DNA of 64,000 nucleotides from an uncultured Bacteroidales bacterium (GCA_902784585.1 CACZVM010000001.1:161904-225903), one strand, 5' to 3'; shown: positions 1 to 9,089, counted from the first letter of the stretch. Translations and numbers: made by a program. Notes: generated from the letters alone by a model not told the origin.

Positions 1-115
1 GGCTGTTCGGGTCGTCGCTATCAAGCACCACGCGGGCGATGGCACCGCTGAAGACCCAGGGATGGCGGCGAAGGAGCGACTCCTCTTTATGGGGTTTTAA
101 AATGACAGAAGTCAT
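1..115 (-). CDS. rlmI: 23S rRNA methyltransferase RlmI-like, N-terminal fragment
   Basis: Only the first 38 codons are in the window; the gene continues past base 1. The product begins MTSVILKPHKEESLLRRHPW and continues with VFSGAI, which matches the N-terminal PUA domain of RlmI/RlmK-type class I SAM-dependent methyltransferases that modify a cytosine of 23S rRNA. The ATG is at 113-115. It lies downstream of the nucleosidase-like gene on the same strand, separated by an AT-rich 7-bp repeat tract. The family assignment rests on this short N-terminus alone, so the subfamily is uncertain. Confidence 0.7.
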   Translation of the reverse strand, partial: MTSVILKPHKEESLLRRHPWVFSGAIARVVLDSDDPNS

Positions 116-117
116 TT

Positions 118-152
118 ATAATTAAGAATTAAAAATTAAGGATTAAGGATTA
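118..152. repeat. 7-bp tandem repeat tract (AATTAAG type)
   Basis: Five consecutive heptamers of the form AATTAAG, AATTAAA, AATTAAG, GATTAAG fill the gap between two leftward genes and reach the stop codon of the nucleosidase-like gene. It is one member of a dispersed family in this window. Confidence 0.75.
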
Positions 153-638
153 TTCTACGCCGTGGGTCAGGTCGTGATAGGCATGCAGCGAGAGGTTGTC
201 GCTGACATATTTGAGACTGGAGAGCCGGCGGAAACCCAAGGCAGCAATGAAGGCCAATTCCATATCGAAGACACAATCGCGATAGTCGGAAGCCAGTACA
301 AAATCGGTACCTGTGAAACAAGGAGCCTTAATGATTGGTGATTGGTGATTGGTGATTGGTAATTTCAGTTCCGGCTCGGGGTAGGTGACGTTAGGATGGT
401 TGAGACGCACTTCGGAAACGGCTACCCATGTGCCGATGTCGAAGTTAGCGCTGCCCGCGTAGCCGATATTAATGAGTTCGGTGTCGCGATCCAATTGCTG
501 GAGGCTGCGAATGATGTTAATTGCTCCAACGCCGGTGTAGATGATTTGGGCATCGGAGAGATCCAACCCCAATTCGGTGCGGGCTTTTTCCAATAGTACC
601 AACTCGCCTTCTTCGGCCAAAAGAACCGTTTTATTCAT
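150..638 (-). CDS. Nucleoside phosphorylase / MTA-SAH nucleosidase-like protein
   Basis: A 162-residue protein starting MNKTVLLAEEG, with the phosphorylase-type motifs YTGVGAINI (about residues 34-42), INIGYAGS (about 60-67) and the nucleobase/ribose-binding VFDMELAFIAA near the C-terminus. The family (PNP_UDP) splits N-glycosidic bonds of nucleosides. At 162 residues it is shorter than typical MTA/SAH nucleosidases of about 230, so parts of the fold are reduced. The ATG at 636-638 was preferred over one further upstream because the upstream extension is low-complexity and lies beyond a good promoter. A CCAATCA heptamer tract is inserted in frame and encodes PITNHQSPI. The exact substrate cannot be told. 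Confidence 0.65.
   Translation of the reverse strand: MNKTVLLAEEGELVLLEKARTELGLDLSDAQIIYTGVGAINIIRSLQQLDRDTELINIGYAGSANFDIGTWVAVSEVRLNHPNVTYPEPELKLPITNHQSPIIKAPCFTGTDFVLASDYRDCVFDMELAFIAALGFRRLSSLKYVSDNLSLHAYHDLTHGVE
329..362 (-). repeat. In-gene CCAATCA x4 heptamer tract
   Basis: On the minus strand this is four tandem CCAATCA units followed by TTA, inside the nucleosidase-like gene. A stretch of 32 bases is identical to a tract inside ispG at 51340-51371. Confidence 0.9.
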
Positions 639-692
639 AGCTAATATAAGATTAATTGTGTGTATTTTTACATTTTTCCACTTTTTCGGCTG

Positions 693-723
693 CAAAATTA
701 CTAAAAATTTTTGCAATGTGCAA
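693..723 (-). promoter_or_regulatory. Bacteroidota-type promoter of the nucleosidase-like gene
   Basis: On the minus strand: -33 TTG (721-723), 20-bp spacer, -7 TAATTTTG (693-700). It interlocks with the divergent rdgB promoter. Confidence 0.7.
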
Positions 724-740
724 AAAAAATCGTATCTTTG
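711..740 (+). promoter_or_regulatory. Bacteroidota-type promoter of rdgB
   Basis: -33 TTG at 711-713, 19-bp spacer, -7 TATCTTTG at 733-740, about 38 bp before the rdgB start codon. Its -33 lies inside the spacer of the leftward promoter. Confidence 0.7.
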
Positions 741-777
741 TCGCGAATTTTCGCGCGCGTAATATATAATAAGGAGT

Positions 778-1404
778 ATGAAACTGGTTTTTGCATCGAA
801 TAACGCTCATAAGTTGCAGGAGGTACGTGCCATCATGCCTGCCGGTATTGAAGTGTTGAGTCTGAGAGAGGTGGGATTTGATCAAGAGATAGACGAGACG
901 GGTTTGACGTTGGAAGAGAACAGCGCGATAAAAGCCCGTGCGGTTTGGGATTTTGTCAGCCATCAGCCCTCAGCCGTCCGCCATCAGATAGATGGTGTGT
1001 TTGCAGATGACACGGGTCTGGAGATAGATGCGTTGCACGGCGAGCCGGGTGTGTTCACCGCCCGCTGGGCTGAGCGCGAGACGGGTGTACACCTGCCGGA
1101 GATGGCGACGTACGCTGCCAACAGACAGAAGGCGTTGCGTGAGTTGGCCCATCAGTCTAATCGTGGTGCGCAGTTCAGAACGGTGGTGACGCTGATACGC
1201 GGCGGCAAGGAAGAGCAAGTGGACGGAGTAGTCCGCGGCCGGATGACGACAGAGGAGCGTGGCGAAGGTGGGTTTGGATATGACCCGCTCTTTATGCCGG
1301 AAGGGTACGAGAAGACGTTCGCCGAGTTGCCGTCTGAGATAAAGAACAGCATCAGTCATCGCGCCAGAGCGATGCAGGCATTAGTGAAGATGTTGAATGA
1401 ATAG
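778..1404 (+). CDS. rdgB: Non-canonical purine NTP pyrophosphatase (RdgB/HAM1)
   Basis: A 208-residue house-cleaning enzyme that hydrolyses dITP, XTP and related triphosphates to monophosphates. The N-terminal SNNAHKLQEV substrate loop, the FADDTGLEID active-site strand, the GGFGYDPLF motif near residue 165 and SHRARAM at the C-terminus are the family hallmarks. A heptamer tract (959-987) encodes SHQPSAVRHQ just before the FADDTG strand, where other members usually have fewer residues. The end overlaps the start of the PorZ-like gene by 8 bp, so the two are probably co-transcribed. Confidence 0.93.
   Translation: MKLVFASNNAHKLQEVRAIMPAGIEVLSLREVGFDQEIDETGLTLEENSAIKARAVWDFVSHQPSAVRHQIDGVFADDTGLEIDALHGEPGVFTARWAERETGVHLPEMATYAANRQKALRELAHQSNRGAQFRTVVTLIRGGKEEQVDGVVRGRMTTEERGEGGFGYDPLFMPEGYEKTFAELPSEIKNSISHRARAMQALVKMLNE
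959..987 (+). repeat. In-gene heptamer tract (GCCATCA type) in rdgB
   Basis: Four degenerate 7-bp units (GCCATCA, GCCCTCA, GCCGTCC, GCCATCA) lie in frame before the catalytic FADDTG strand of rdgB. On the complementary strand they resemble the GGCTGAT-type intergenic tract at 14349-14380. Confidence 0.7.
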
Positions 1405-4400
1405 ACTAAGAATCATATGGATGCTGGTGCTCTGTTGCTGTGCAGCAGGGATAACGGCTCAACGCTGGATCACGCATTTTGCGTATAACAACGTCACGCA
1501 GATAGCGATGGCATCTGATCGTGTGTATGCGTTGTCGGACGGCAGTCTGTATAGCGTGGACAAGTTGTCGGAACAGATACGCATCTACGGCCGTCAGTCG
1601 GGGCTACATGCTACGGGTATTACGTGTATCGGCTACGACGTGTACAGAAGCCAACTGATCATAGCCTATGATTTCGGTAAACTGGATATCCTGACGAATA
1701 ATGGGGTGCGCTATATAGGCGACTTGTACAACAAGGATATGACGCAGCGTAAGACGGTGCATAATATCACTATCCACGGAAGGACCGCGTACCTGTCGAC
1801 GCACTATGGCGTGCAGACGCTGGATCTGACGGAAAACAGACTGGTGGACAGCTACTGGCTTCGTCCAGACGGAGCAGAGACGCCAGTGATGGATGTGCTC
1901 ATCAATGGCGATAGTATATACGCCTTTACAACCGACAGTTTGTTCTGTGCATCTCTGAGCGATAACTTGGTGGATTATCATGTATGGCAGCGCGAGGTAA
2001 GAAGCGGCCGAATAAGTCCGGACAGTGAGAAGGGTAAGCATTATCAGGACGCGTTGGATAACTGGTATGCCGGAGGAGCAGAAGGAATCATACGTTTTAC
2101 GCCTACGGAGAGGTTGAGCTACAGGCCGGAAGGGCCGTTGACGAACATTTCGTATCGGGTGATGACCCATGGTGAGGAAGTGTATGTGCTTCCCGGCGGT
2201 CGATGGACCAACCAGAACTATACTTCCGGAAATATCATGCGTTTTGACGGCATTCATTGGCTGTGTATTCCCCGAGACTCCATCTATGCGCGAACCGGAA
2301 AACCGGTGTTGGATATGATGAACGTAGCGGTGGATCCGCAAGATTCGTCGCATCTGTTTGTGACCAGCTACGGAACAGGTTTGTATGAGTTCCAGGGTAC
2401 TCAACTGCAGCATCATTATTTGCCGGCAGCGGATAACACCTTAGAATCAGCAGTGCCGAACAATCCGACGCATTATACGCGTCTGGATAATGCGCTCTAT
2501 GACGCAGACGGCAATCTATGGCTGACGGTGGCGGGCGATGTAACGTATCCGCTGGTGTGCAAAGACCGGCAAGGCGTATGGCACGGACTGCCCATAATCG
2601 TCAATACCGTGGCCGTACCAATCCATACACCGGCAGGCCTGCTGGTGGACCGCCGTAATGGTCATCATAAATGGTTAGCCGCAGGAAGAGCGGGGACCGG
2701 ACTATACTTCATAGACGACCGAGGCACGTGGGATGCCTCTGACGACCGTATATGCAAACGTTCGAAATGGCTGGACCAACAGGGAGATGAGTTTGAGCCG
2801 CAGAATATCTACGCCGTGCTTCAGGACAGCGAAGGGCGCATATGGATGGCAACGGAGCAGGGTATAGCCCGGATAGATACAGAGGATTATTTTTCGGATG
2901 AAGATTGTGTGCGTCCCGTGCTGACGGATAATAACGGCGAGAACCCTATGCGTACTTTGAGCGTGAATGCCTTGTGCGAAGATGCCGAAGGCCAGATATG
3001 GGTTGGCACCCTGGATTTAGGTGTGTATGTGCTTAACAGTGAAGCGACCGAGATAGTAGCACACTATACGACAGACAACTCGGCTTTGCCGTCCAACAGC
3101 ATCCTCTCGGTGGCATGTACTGAGAGTGGAGGGATATATGTCGGTACGGCTGAAGGACTGGTGGCATATGATCCGCAGGGAAGAACAGAGCGTATTGAGT
3201 CCGAAGAGGAGGAAGAAGAACTGCATATGGGATATATGCAGCAATGGCGCTTGCATCTCTCGTACGCTGAGCCGCAAGAAGTGGTGGCAACCCCGGGACA
3301 TATCTATGCAGCAGCCAACGGAACGCTGTTCTCCGTCAATCGTCAAGACGAGACGATAGAGTATTGGAACAAAGCAACAGGCCTGACCGGTAACCGTATT
3401 GTACATATCGCCTATGATGCTGCGTCGGAGCAACTTATCATCGCTTACGACGACGGGCGTATTGACCTGCTGAGCGAAGACGGCGCGGTACGTCAGATGC
3501 CTGACCTCTATATGAAGGCCAGTTCGATGGCTATGAACATCAACTGTATTGCCATTGGTTCGCGCTATGTCTATTTAGGTACTACCTTCGGCATCTTGGC
3601 GGTCAATCCCCGCAAAGCGGAAGTAGTGGATACCTACTATATCGGTCAAGAGGCGGCATCAGTGAATGTGCAGCAGATAGTGGAGCACAACGACTCGCTC
3701 TATGCGTTTGCAGACAATCGCATGTATTCGGTTGCACTCAAGGATAATCTGGTAGACTATAATTACTGGCACGCGACACCTTTGGACGGAGATGGGTTGA
3801 CACATGCTTGCGCATGGCGTGACCGACTCTATGTGTTAATGCACGATACGCTGTATCGTCGCTCCAACGACATGTGGCAACAAGTTAGCCCTGAGGCCGT
3901 GAAATGGATTCATGCGTCGGGAGGTCAGTTGTTGGCTTATCGCGAAGGAGTAGGAGTGTTGTATATGGATGATGATAACCAGTGGCATGGGTTAGCGGGT
4001 TATAGTGCAGTGGATGCTGTTTATTCCAAGGGCGAATGGTGGCTTGGAATTTCGGAGAAAGGACTTATTCGCTTGAATAGTAGCGGCGATGATGTATTCC
4101 AACCAGAAGGTCCTAACAGCAATTTCGGCTACAGGTTGCACGCTACCGATGATCATGTGTATGTTGCTTCGGGTGGCCGTTGGGCAGAGCAATTCATGCG
4201 CTATGCACATTTGAACATCTACGATGGCGCCCAATGGCGCGGCATCACACCGAGTGATATCGGTTCGCGTGTCGGTAGGCCGGCAATAGATGCAGTGAGT
4301 ATAGCTGTGGATCCGAATAATGCCGGACATTTCTTTGTGGCTACTTATGGCACAGGAGTGTTTGAGTTTAACAACTATGAGGCAGTAGCGCACTATACTG

Positions 4401-5455
4401 TCAACAACAGTACCTTGCGTGAAGCGGTAAACGGGATAGATCCGAATTATTACACCCGTACGGATGGAGCGATGATAGACGAGCAGGGCAATCTGTGGGT
4501 GCTGAATGCAACAGAGATAGGTGCACCTGTGCATATCCGTACCAAGAACGGAGTCTGGTATTCGCTGAAATTGACCAGTTATGGTGACAGTCTGCATTTT
4601 GTTACACCTGGCGAGATATTGGTGGACAGACGCAGCAGTCAGCGCAAATGGATGATCAATCAGCGTGTGTCGCCGGGCATCATCTTGTTGGACGACGGCG
4701 GAACTCCTATTCGTTCGAGTGACGATCGTTGCCTTATGCGTTCATCTTTTGTTGACCAGAACGGTAAGCCACTGTCTCCGGATCCGATCTATTGTCTCGC
4801 CCAAGATCATAAGAACAGGATTTGGGTGGGTACGCAGGCCGGCGTACTGTTGATACCTGCAACGACGGATTTCTTCACCAGCAATGCCTGTCAGCGTATC
4901 ATTATTCCGCGTAATGACGGAACGGGGTTGGGTGATTATCTGTTGGCCAATGAGCAAATCAACTGTATGGCTGTGGATGGAGGCGATCGTATGTGGATAG
5001 GCACGGCCAATTCCGGTTTGTACTTGATAGAGGACGATACGATTACCGTGGCACATTTCACCGAATATAATTCGCTGTTACCATCGAATGTGATACAATC
5101 GATTGCTATCATGCCAACAACCGGTGAAGTGTTCGTCGGCACAGACAAAGGTATCGCTTCTTATCGCAGCGATGCCAGTGAGAGCCGTTCGGATTTCTCC
5201 GGCGCTTACGCCTATCCGAATCCTGTCCGCCCTGACTATGACGGCATGATCAGTATCACCGGACTGATGGAGAACACGGTTGTCAATATTGTAGATGAGT
5301 CGGGCAACTTGGTATGCAAGACCCGTAGTCATGGCGGTACAGCAGTCTGGGACGGCAAGTCTGCCGATGGCCACAGAGCCTCTGCGGGTGTCTACACGGC
5401 ACTATGTAATGCCGATGGTGGTCATACCGTAGTGAAGATATTGGTAATACGCTAA
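1397..5455 (+). CDS. PorZ-like propeller protein, tandemly duplicated
   Basis: A 1352-residue secreted or surface protein. A signal peptide covers about residues 1-21 (hydrophobic core WMLVLCCCAAG). Two homologous halves follow, about 22-612 and 613-1265. Each starts with QRW/QQWR..H.(S/A)Y, repeats LIIAYD(F/D)G(K/R)(L/I)D and DNLVDY(H/N), and carries propeller blades such as GRIWMATEQGIARI and NRIWVGTQAGVLLI typical of two-component-regulator propellers. From about 1270 an AYPNPVRP segment begins an FlgD-like Ig fold. PorZ of the type IX secretion system has the same order (propeller plus C-terminal domain) but is about 780 residues, so this copy looks internally duplicated. It overlaps rdgB by 8 bp and ends at a terminator. 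PorZ is the best match; another T9SS-dependent propeller protein is possible. Confidence 0.75.
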   Translation: MNRLRIIWMLVLCCCAAGITAQRWITHFAYNNVTQIAMASDRVYALSDGSLYSVDKLSEQIRIYGRQSGLHATGITCIGYDVYRSQLIIAYDFGKLDILTNNGVRYIGDLYNKDMTQRKTVHNITIHGRTAYLSTHYGVQTLDLTENRLVDSYWLRPDGAETPVMDVLINGDSIYAFTTDSLFCASLSDNLVDYHVWQREVRSGRISPDSEKGKHYQDALDNWYAGGAEGIIRFTPTERLSYRPEGPLTNISYRVMTHGEEVYVLPGGRWTNQNYTSGNIMRFDGIHWLCIPRDSIYARTGKPVLDMMNVAVDPQDSSHLFVTSYGTGLYEFQGTQLQHHYLPAADNTLESAVPNNPTHYTRLDNALYDADGNLWLTVAGDVTYPLVCKDRQGVWHGLPIIVNTVAVPIHTPAGLLVDRRNGHHKWLAAGRAGTGLYFIDDRGTWDASDDRICKRSKWLDQQGDEFEPQNIYAVLQDSEGRIWMATEQGIARIDTEDYFSDEDCVRPVLTDNNGENPMRTLSVNALCEDAEGQIWVGTLDLGVYVLNSEATEIVAHYTTDNSALPSNSILSVACTESGGIYVGTAEGLVAYDPQGRTERIESEEEEEELHMGYMQQWRLHLSYAEPQEVVATPGHIYAAANGTLFSVNRQDETIEYWNKATGLTGNRIVHIAYDAASEQLIIAYDDGRIDLLSEDGAVRQMPDLYMKASSMAMNINCIAIGSRYVYLGTTFGILAVNPRKAEVVDTYYIGQEAASVNVQQIVEHNDSLYAFADNRMYSVALKDNLVDYNYWHATPLDGDGLTHACAWRDRLYVLMHDTLYRRSNDMWQQVSPEAVKWIHASGGQLLAYREGVGVLYMDDDNQWHGLAGYSAVDAVYSKGEWWLGISEKGLIRLNSSGDDVFQPEGPNSNFGYRLHATDDHVYVASGGRWAEQFMRYAHLNIYDGAQWRGITPSDIGSRVGRPAIDAVSIAVDPNNAGHFFVATYGTGVFEFNNYEAVAHYTVNNSTLREAVNGIDPNYYTRTDGAMIDEQGNLWVLNATEIGAPVHIRTKNGVWYSLKLTSYGDSLHFVTPGEILVDRRSSQRKWMINQRVSPGIILLDDGGTPIRSSDDRCLMRSSFVDQNGKPLSPDPIYCLAQDHKNRIWVGTQAGVLLIPATTDFFTSNACQRIIIPRNDGTGLGDYLLANEQINCMAVDGGDRMWIGTANSGLYLIEDDTITVAHFTEYNSLLPSNVIQSIAIMPTTGEVFVGTDKGIASYRSDASESRSDFSGAYAYPNPVRPDYDGMISITGLMENTVVNIVDESGNLVCKTRSHGGTAVWDGKSADGHRASAGVYTALCNADGGHTVVKILVIR

Positions 5456-5458
5456 AAA

Positions 5459-5490
5459 GAAAAAGCAGGTCTATCGGCCTGCTTTTCTTT
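5459..5490. terminator. Bidirectional intrinsic terminator
   Basis: AAAAGCAGG (5461-5469) pairs with CCTGCTTTT (5478-5486) around an 8-nt loop. A and T tracts on both sides let it serve both the PorZ-like gene and folE. Confidence 0.85.
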
Positions 5491-5504
5491 TATCAGAAGG
5501 AGTA

Positions 5505-6089
5505 CTATCCTTTTATCAGTTTCATAAACTCTTCGCGTGTCTTGGCTTGGTTGAAGACACCGGTGAAATCGGATGTCACGGTCATGGCATGCTGTTTCTG
5601 TACGCCTCGCATCTGCATGCAGAGGTGTTCCGCCTCGATAACAACCATCACTCCCAGCGGGTTGAGGGTGTTCTGAATACAGTCCTTGATCTGTGTCGTC
5701 AGCCTCTCCTGCACTTGCAGGCGACGGGCAAAGACATCCACCACGCGAGCAATCTTACTCAGCCCGGTGATACGTCCGTTAGGGATATACGCCACATGTA
5801 CCTTGCCGAAGAACGGCAGCATATGGTGCTCGCAGAGCGAATAGAAATCAATATCCTTGACTACAACCATCTGGCGATAATCCTCCTCAAAGAGCGCTGA
5901 TCGCAAGATAGCTTCCGGATCCTCGTGATAGCCCTTGCAAAGGAATTGCAGTGCTTTGCCTACGCGCTGCGGCGTTTTCTGCAGTCCCTCGCGTGTTGGA
6001 TCTTCGCCTATCTGACGCAATGCCTTCTCCACAGATGTAGCGATGGCATCAGTTACTTCTGGTTTGCTATGAAATTCTTGCAGGTCCAT
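5505..6089 (-). CDS. folE: GTP cyclohydrolase I (FolE)
   Basis: A 194-residue enzyme converting GTP to 7,8-dihydroneopterin triphosphate, the first step of the tetrahydrofolate/pterin pathway. Zinc ligands and active-site residues are visible in [19 protein letters not shown] (about 80-98) and in the later QEMRGV-type stretch [18 protein letters not shown]. The length is normal for unifunctional FolE. Its ATG shares one base with the stop codon of the SPOR gene (TAATG), so translation is probably coupled. It is the last gene of the leftward gyrB-folE run. Confidence 0.97.
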   Translation of the reverse strand: MDLQEFHSKPEVTDAIATSVEKALRQIGEDPTREGLQKTPQRVGKALQFLCKGYHEDPEAILRSALFEEDYRQMVVVKDIDFYSLCEHHMLPFFGKVHVAYIPNGRITGLSKIARVVDVFARRLQVQERLTTQIKDCIQNTLNPLGVMVVIEAEHLCMQMRGVQKQHAMTVTSDFTGVFNQAKTREEFMKLIKG

Positions 6090-6535
6090 TATTGCATCAC
6101 TTGAATTTTGTCACGCACGATGTAGGTGTCACCTTGCATCTCGGGGTATTGCTGAACGAAGAGGTACTTATACTCCTTAGCATCTTCGTATGTACGGAAA
6201 TCACCTAATCTGACTTTCCAGAATGGAGGTATATACTGTACATACAATGTTTGGCTGACTTTGTCTTTCAGTTTTGTCTCCAAACCAAGGGCCTCGGATT
6301 TGGCTGTTTGTTGCTGGTTGGATGAGTATATCTGTACGCGATAACCGTCGATCTCTACCAGTTGTTGCTCTCCGTAGATAGCGGTGCGCAGCAGTAAATA
6401 GATCGACGAGTCTTGTATGATCTCCACGCCCTGCAGCGAGTCCATAATATTAGGCCGCAGATCGTTGGCAGGTACATCTGCCCATGCTGCTGTAATCGCA
6501 GACATGAGTAAAAATATGATTCCTAAATGTCTCAT
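6089..6535 (-). CDS. SPOR domain protein, exported
   Basis: A 148-residue protein with a signal peptide ([19 protein letters not shown]) and a C-terminal SPOR-like repeat of about 75 residues ([12 protein letters not shown]...[17 protein letters not shown]...YIVRDKI). SPOR domains bind denuded peptidoglycan glycan strands, so a periplasmic cell-wall role is inferred. The ATG at 6533-6535 was chosen because it gives a clean signal peptide and is preceded by AGAAAGA; a longer reading would overlap the kinase gene. Its stop overlaps the folE start. Confidence 0.85.
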   Translation of the reverse strand: MRHLGIIFLLMSAITAAWADVPANDLRPNIMDSLQGVEIIQDSSIYLLLRTAIYGEQQLVEIDGYRVQIYSSNQQQTAKSEALGLETKLKDKVSQTLYVQYIPPFWKVRLGDFRTYEDAKEYKYLFVQQYPEMQGDTYIVRDKIQVMQ

Positions 6536-6566
6536 TCTTTCTGAATAATCAACAATAAGCGTGCCA

Positions 6567-8261
6567 TCAATAATGGAACGAACTGCCACCGACGAACTCG
6601 CGTACGAGTGAGGTAGGTGGAATTTCTTTCTCGGGAATAGGAATAAAGTACTGCAGGAACTTCAGCAGACGATGTGCCTCGGTGTATTCCTCGCAGAACT
6701 TAGGTACCTCCTGCAGGATAGGCTCAGCATGCAGTTTCAGCACGGCGAACTCGAAGATAAGTGCCGAGTTGAACATTACATCTGCCTCTTCCTGGAACGG
6801 ATAGACCCATTTGGTCTCGCCGCGAACCACTGACGGACAACGGGCGATGGTCTCTTTGGCTGAATAGTTGCGGTACTTATAGTCGCGAACGATGCGGCGC
6901 AGCAGGCGGATATCCGTTGTAGGTATCCAGTTGTGGTTGTCGATATTGATAGTAGTCAGCGCCGACACGTATATCTTAAACGTCAGACTCTTGTCCACGT
7001 CCGGTAGAATACAGGGATTGAGTGCATGCAGACCCTCGATGATGAGTACCGAGTCTTTCTGCAGCTTCAGTTTGCGTCCCTCAAAAACCCGCTCGCCGAT
7101 AGAGAAGTCGTAGGTGGGTAGATCCACTTCTTTGCCATCCAGAATATCCTGCATCTGCTGACGGAAGAACGGCAGATCCACGGCATTGACAGCCTCAAAG
7201 TCCCATTCGCCGTTCTCATCGCGCGGTGTGTCTACACGATTAACGAAATAATCGTCCATACTGAGTACCTCCGGCTGAATGCCATCCACCATCAGCTGGA
7301 TTTGCAGACGCTTGGAGAACGTAGTCTTGCCACTTGAAGAAGGACCGCTGATAAACACCAGTTTGGGGCGTTTCTCTGCGATGGCATCTGCTATCTGTGC
7401 AATTTTCTTCTCCTGCATGGCCTCTGCCAGTTTGATCATCTCGAAGGATTTCTTGTCCTTGCAGGCCACATTGAAATCGTTGACGTTGTGGATGCGCAGC
7501 AACTTGTTCCAGCGGCTGTATTCGCGGAAAATAGAGAACATCTTCTCTTGCGGGATAGCGTCCTCCAGAATGGTGGGGTTGCTGCGGTTGGGGATACGCA
7601 GTAGCATGCCGTCTTTGTACGACTCCAGATCAAAGACGTTCAAGTAGCCGGAACTGGGGAGCAGAACGTTGGTATAGTAATCAATGAAATCACCCATTCG
7701 GAAATAGCGGCAATAGGGATTGCCGAGCGCTTCGAAGATGGAACTCTCGTTGTTGTACCTGGCGGCAAACATACGAATCACCTCTTTGGTCTGTTTCTCT
7801 TCCTCAACGATAAGGCGATCCTCGGCGATGATTTGCATCATACGCTGTTTGATGGCCTCCACCATCTCTGGTGTCAATACCGGCTGGGGAGGTTCGGGGC
7901 TTATTTCTTCCGTCTTGTTGATATGCCACTGCAAGGTACAATAATATCCCTTGCTGATGGGGTGTTCAATACGCAGGTCGGTGCGGGGATATAATTCGTT
8001 GATGGCACAGGCCAGCACCATATTCAATGTCCGCACATACGCACGCATTCCGCTTGGCGAACTGGCATCCAGAAACTCTACATCTTTGGGTTTGTAGAGG
8101 AGGAAATTCAAGTTCTCTACCTTGTAGTTGACATGCGCGGCAATAATCGGGAAAGGCAGCCGGATGTCCAGCAGGTCCTTCAACTCGATGAGCGAAATGC
8201 CACGCGGTACCTCATGGTAGGTGTGGGTGTTTTTGCAATAGATGGTGATGGTTGGTTCCAT
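6567..8261 (-). CDS. Nucleoside (uridine) kinase with N-terminal TGS-like region
   Basis: A 564-residue protein. The N-terminal 60 residues form a TGS/ubiquitin-like part (ITIYCKNTHTYHEVPRGISL), followed by a threonyl-tRNA synthetase second-domain-like region and, from about residue 295, a P-loop kinase domain (FISGPSSSGKTTFSKRL) of the uridine kinase family with the acceptor motif LSMDDYFVNR and LIIEGLHALNP. This architecture is common in Bacteroidota and phosphorylates uridine/cytidine or a related nucleoside; the substrate cannot be told from sequence. The ATG at 8259-8261 was chosen because the upstream alternative would run into kdsA. Confidence 0.88.
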   Translation of the reverse strand: MEPTITIYCKNTHTYHEVPRGISLIELKDLLDIRLPFPIIAAHVNYKVENLNFLLYKPKDVEFLDASSPSGMRAYVRTLNMVLACAINELYPRTDLRIEHPISKGYYCTLQWHINKTEEISPEPPQPVLTPEMVEAIKQRMMQIIAEDRLIVEEEKQTKEVIRMFAARYNNESSIFEALGNPYCRYFRMGDFIDYYTNVLLPSSGYLNVFDLESYKDGMLLRIPNRSNPTILEDAIPQEKMFSIFREYSRWNKLLRIHNVNDFNVACKDKKSFEMIKLAEAMQEKKIAQIADAIAEKRPKLVFISGPSSSGKTTFSKRLQIQLMVDGIQPEVLSMDDYFVNRVDTPRDENGEWDFEAVNAVDLPFFRQQMQDILDGKEVDLPTYDFSIGERVFEGRKLKLQKDSVLIIEGLHALNPCILPDVDKSLTFKIYVSALTTINIDNHNWIPTTDIRLLRRIVRDYKYRNYSAKETIARCPSVVRGETKWVYPFQEEADVMFNSALIFEFAVLKLHAEPILQEVPKFCEEYTEAHRLLKFLQYFIPIPEKEIPPTSLVREFVGGSSFHY

Positions 8262-8277
8262 ATAATGATGATTTTGA

Positions 8278-9063
8278 TTAACGATTCTTACGGAGTGCAT
8301 CTAACTCCAGTGCTTGCTGTAGCAGCTCTTTCAAGTCGCCTAGGCGTACTTGGTTGGCAGCATCTGAGATTGCTTGCTCCGGATTCGGATGCGTCTCGAT
8401 GAATAGTCCGTCCACGCCTACCGCCACGGCTGCGCGCATCAGATAGGGGACCATCTGACGGTTGCCGCCTGTCACGCCGTTCGGCGAACTGGGCTGCTGT
8501 ACCGAATGGGTAGCATCGAAAACAATAGGACAACCGAAACGTCGCATCTCTACCAGCGAAGTCATGTCCACAATCAGTCGTCCGTAGCCGAACGAACTGC
8601 CGCGTTCGGTGAGCCATACATGCCCCTCTTTGCTGGCCCCGGGCTGAACATGCTCTATCTTCTCTATCACGCCGCTCATATCCCATGGGGCCATGAACTG
8701 CCCTTTCTTGACATTTACCACCCGCCCGGTGAGAGCTGCCGCTTGCAGGAGGTCGGTCTGTCGGCTCAGGAAGGCGGGTATCTGCAGCACGTCGGCCACA
8801 TCGCTTACCGGCCGGCATTGCCAGCACTCGTGTACGTCGGTCAGGATAGGTAGACCGAATTGCTCTTTGACCTCTTGTAAGATGCGCAATCCTTCCTCCA
8901 TACCTACACCGCGTGCCGAAGCAGTGGTGCGGTTGGCTTTGTCGAACGAGGACTTGAAATAGAGTGTCAGACCAAGGTCGTAGCAGAGACGATTGAGCGT
9001 CTCTGCCGTTTGAAGTACGATGTCTCTGTTCTCAATGGCGCATGGCCCGGCAATAAGGAACAT
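8278..9063 (-). CDS. kdsA: KDO-8-phosphate synthase (KdsA)
   Basis: A 261-residue enzyme condensing phosphoenolpyruvate and arabinose-5-phosphate to KDO-8-phosphate for the lipopolysaccharide inner core. Signature stretches are FLIAGPCAIEN at the N-terminus, YFKSSFDKANR (PEP/A5P binding), TDVHE, VKKGQFMAPWDM and FDATHSVQ with the conserved DATHS. The start MFLIAGPC was chosen; upstream in-frame codons lack family similarity. It lies 16 bp before the kinase gene and 26 bp after the GH16-like gene in the same operon. Confidence 0.96.
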   Translation of the reverse strand: MFLIAGPCAIENRDIVLQTAETLNRLCYDLGLTLYFKSSFDKANRTTASARGVGMEEGLRILQEVKEQFGLPILTDVHECWQCRPVSDVADVLQIPAFLSRQTDLLQAAALTGRVVNVKKGQFMAPWDMSGVIEKIEHVQPGASKEGHVWLTERGSSFGYGRLIVDMTSLVEMRRFGCPIVFDATHSVQQPSSPNGVTGGNRQMVPYLMRAAVAVGVDGLFIETHPNPEQAISDAANQVRLGDLKELLQQALELDALRKNR

Positions 9064-9089
9064 AAGCCGATGAAAAGATAGAAGTAATA

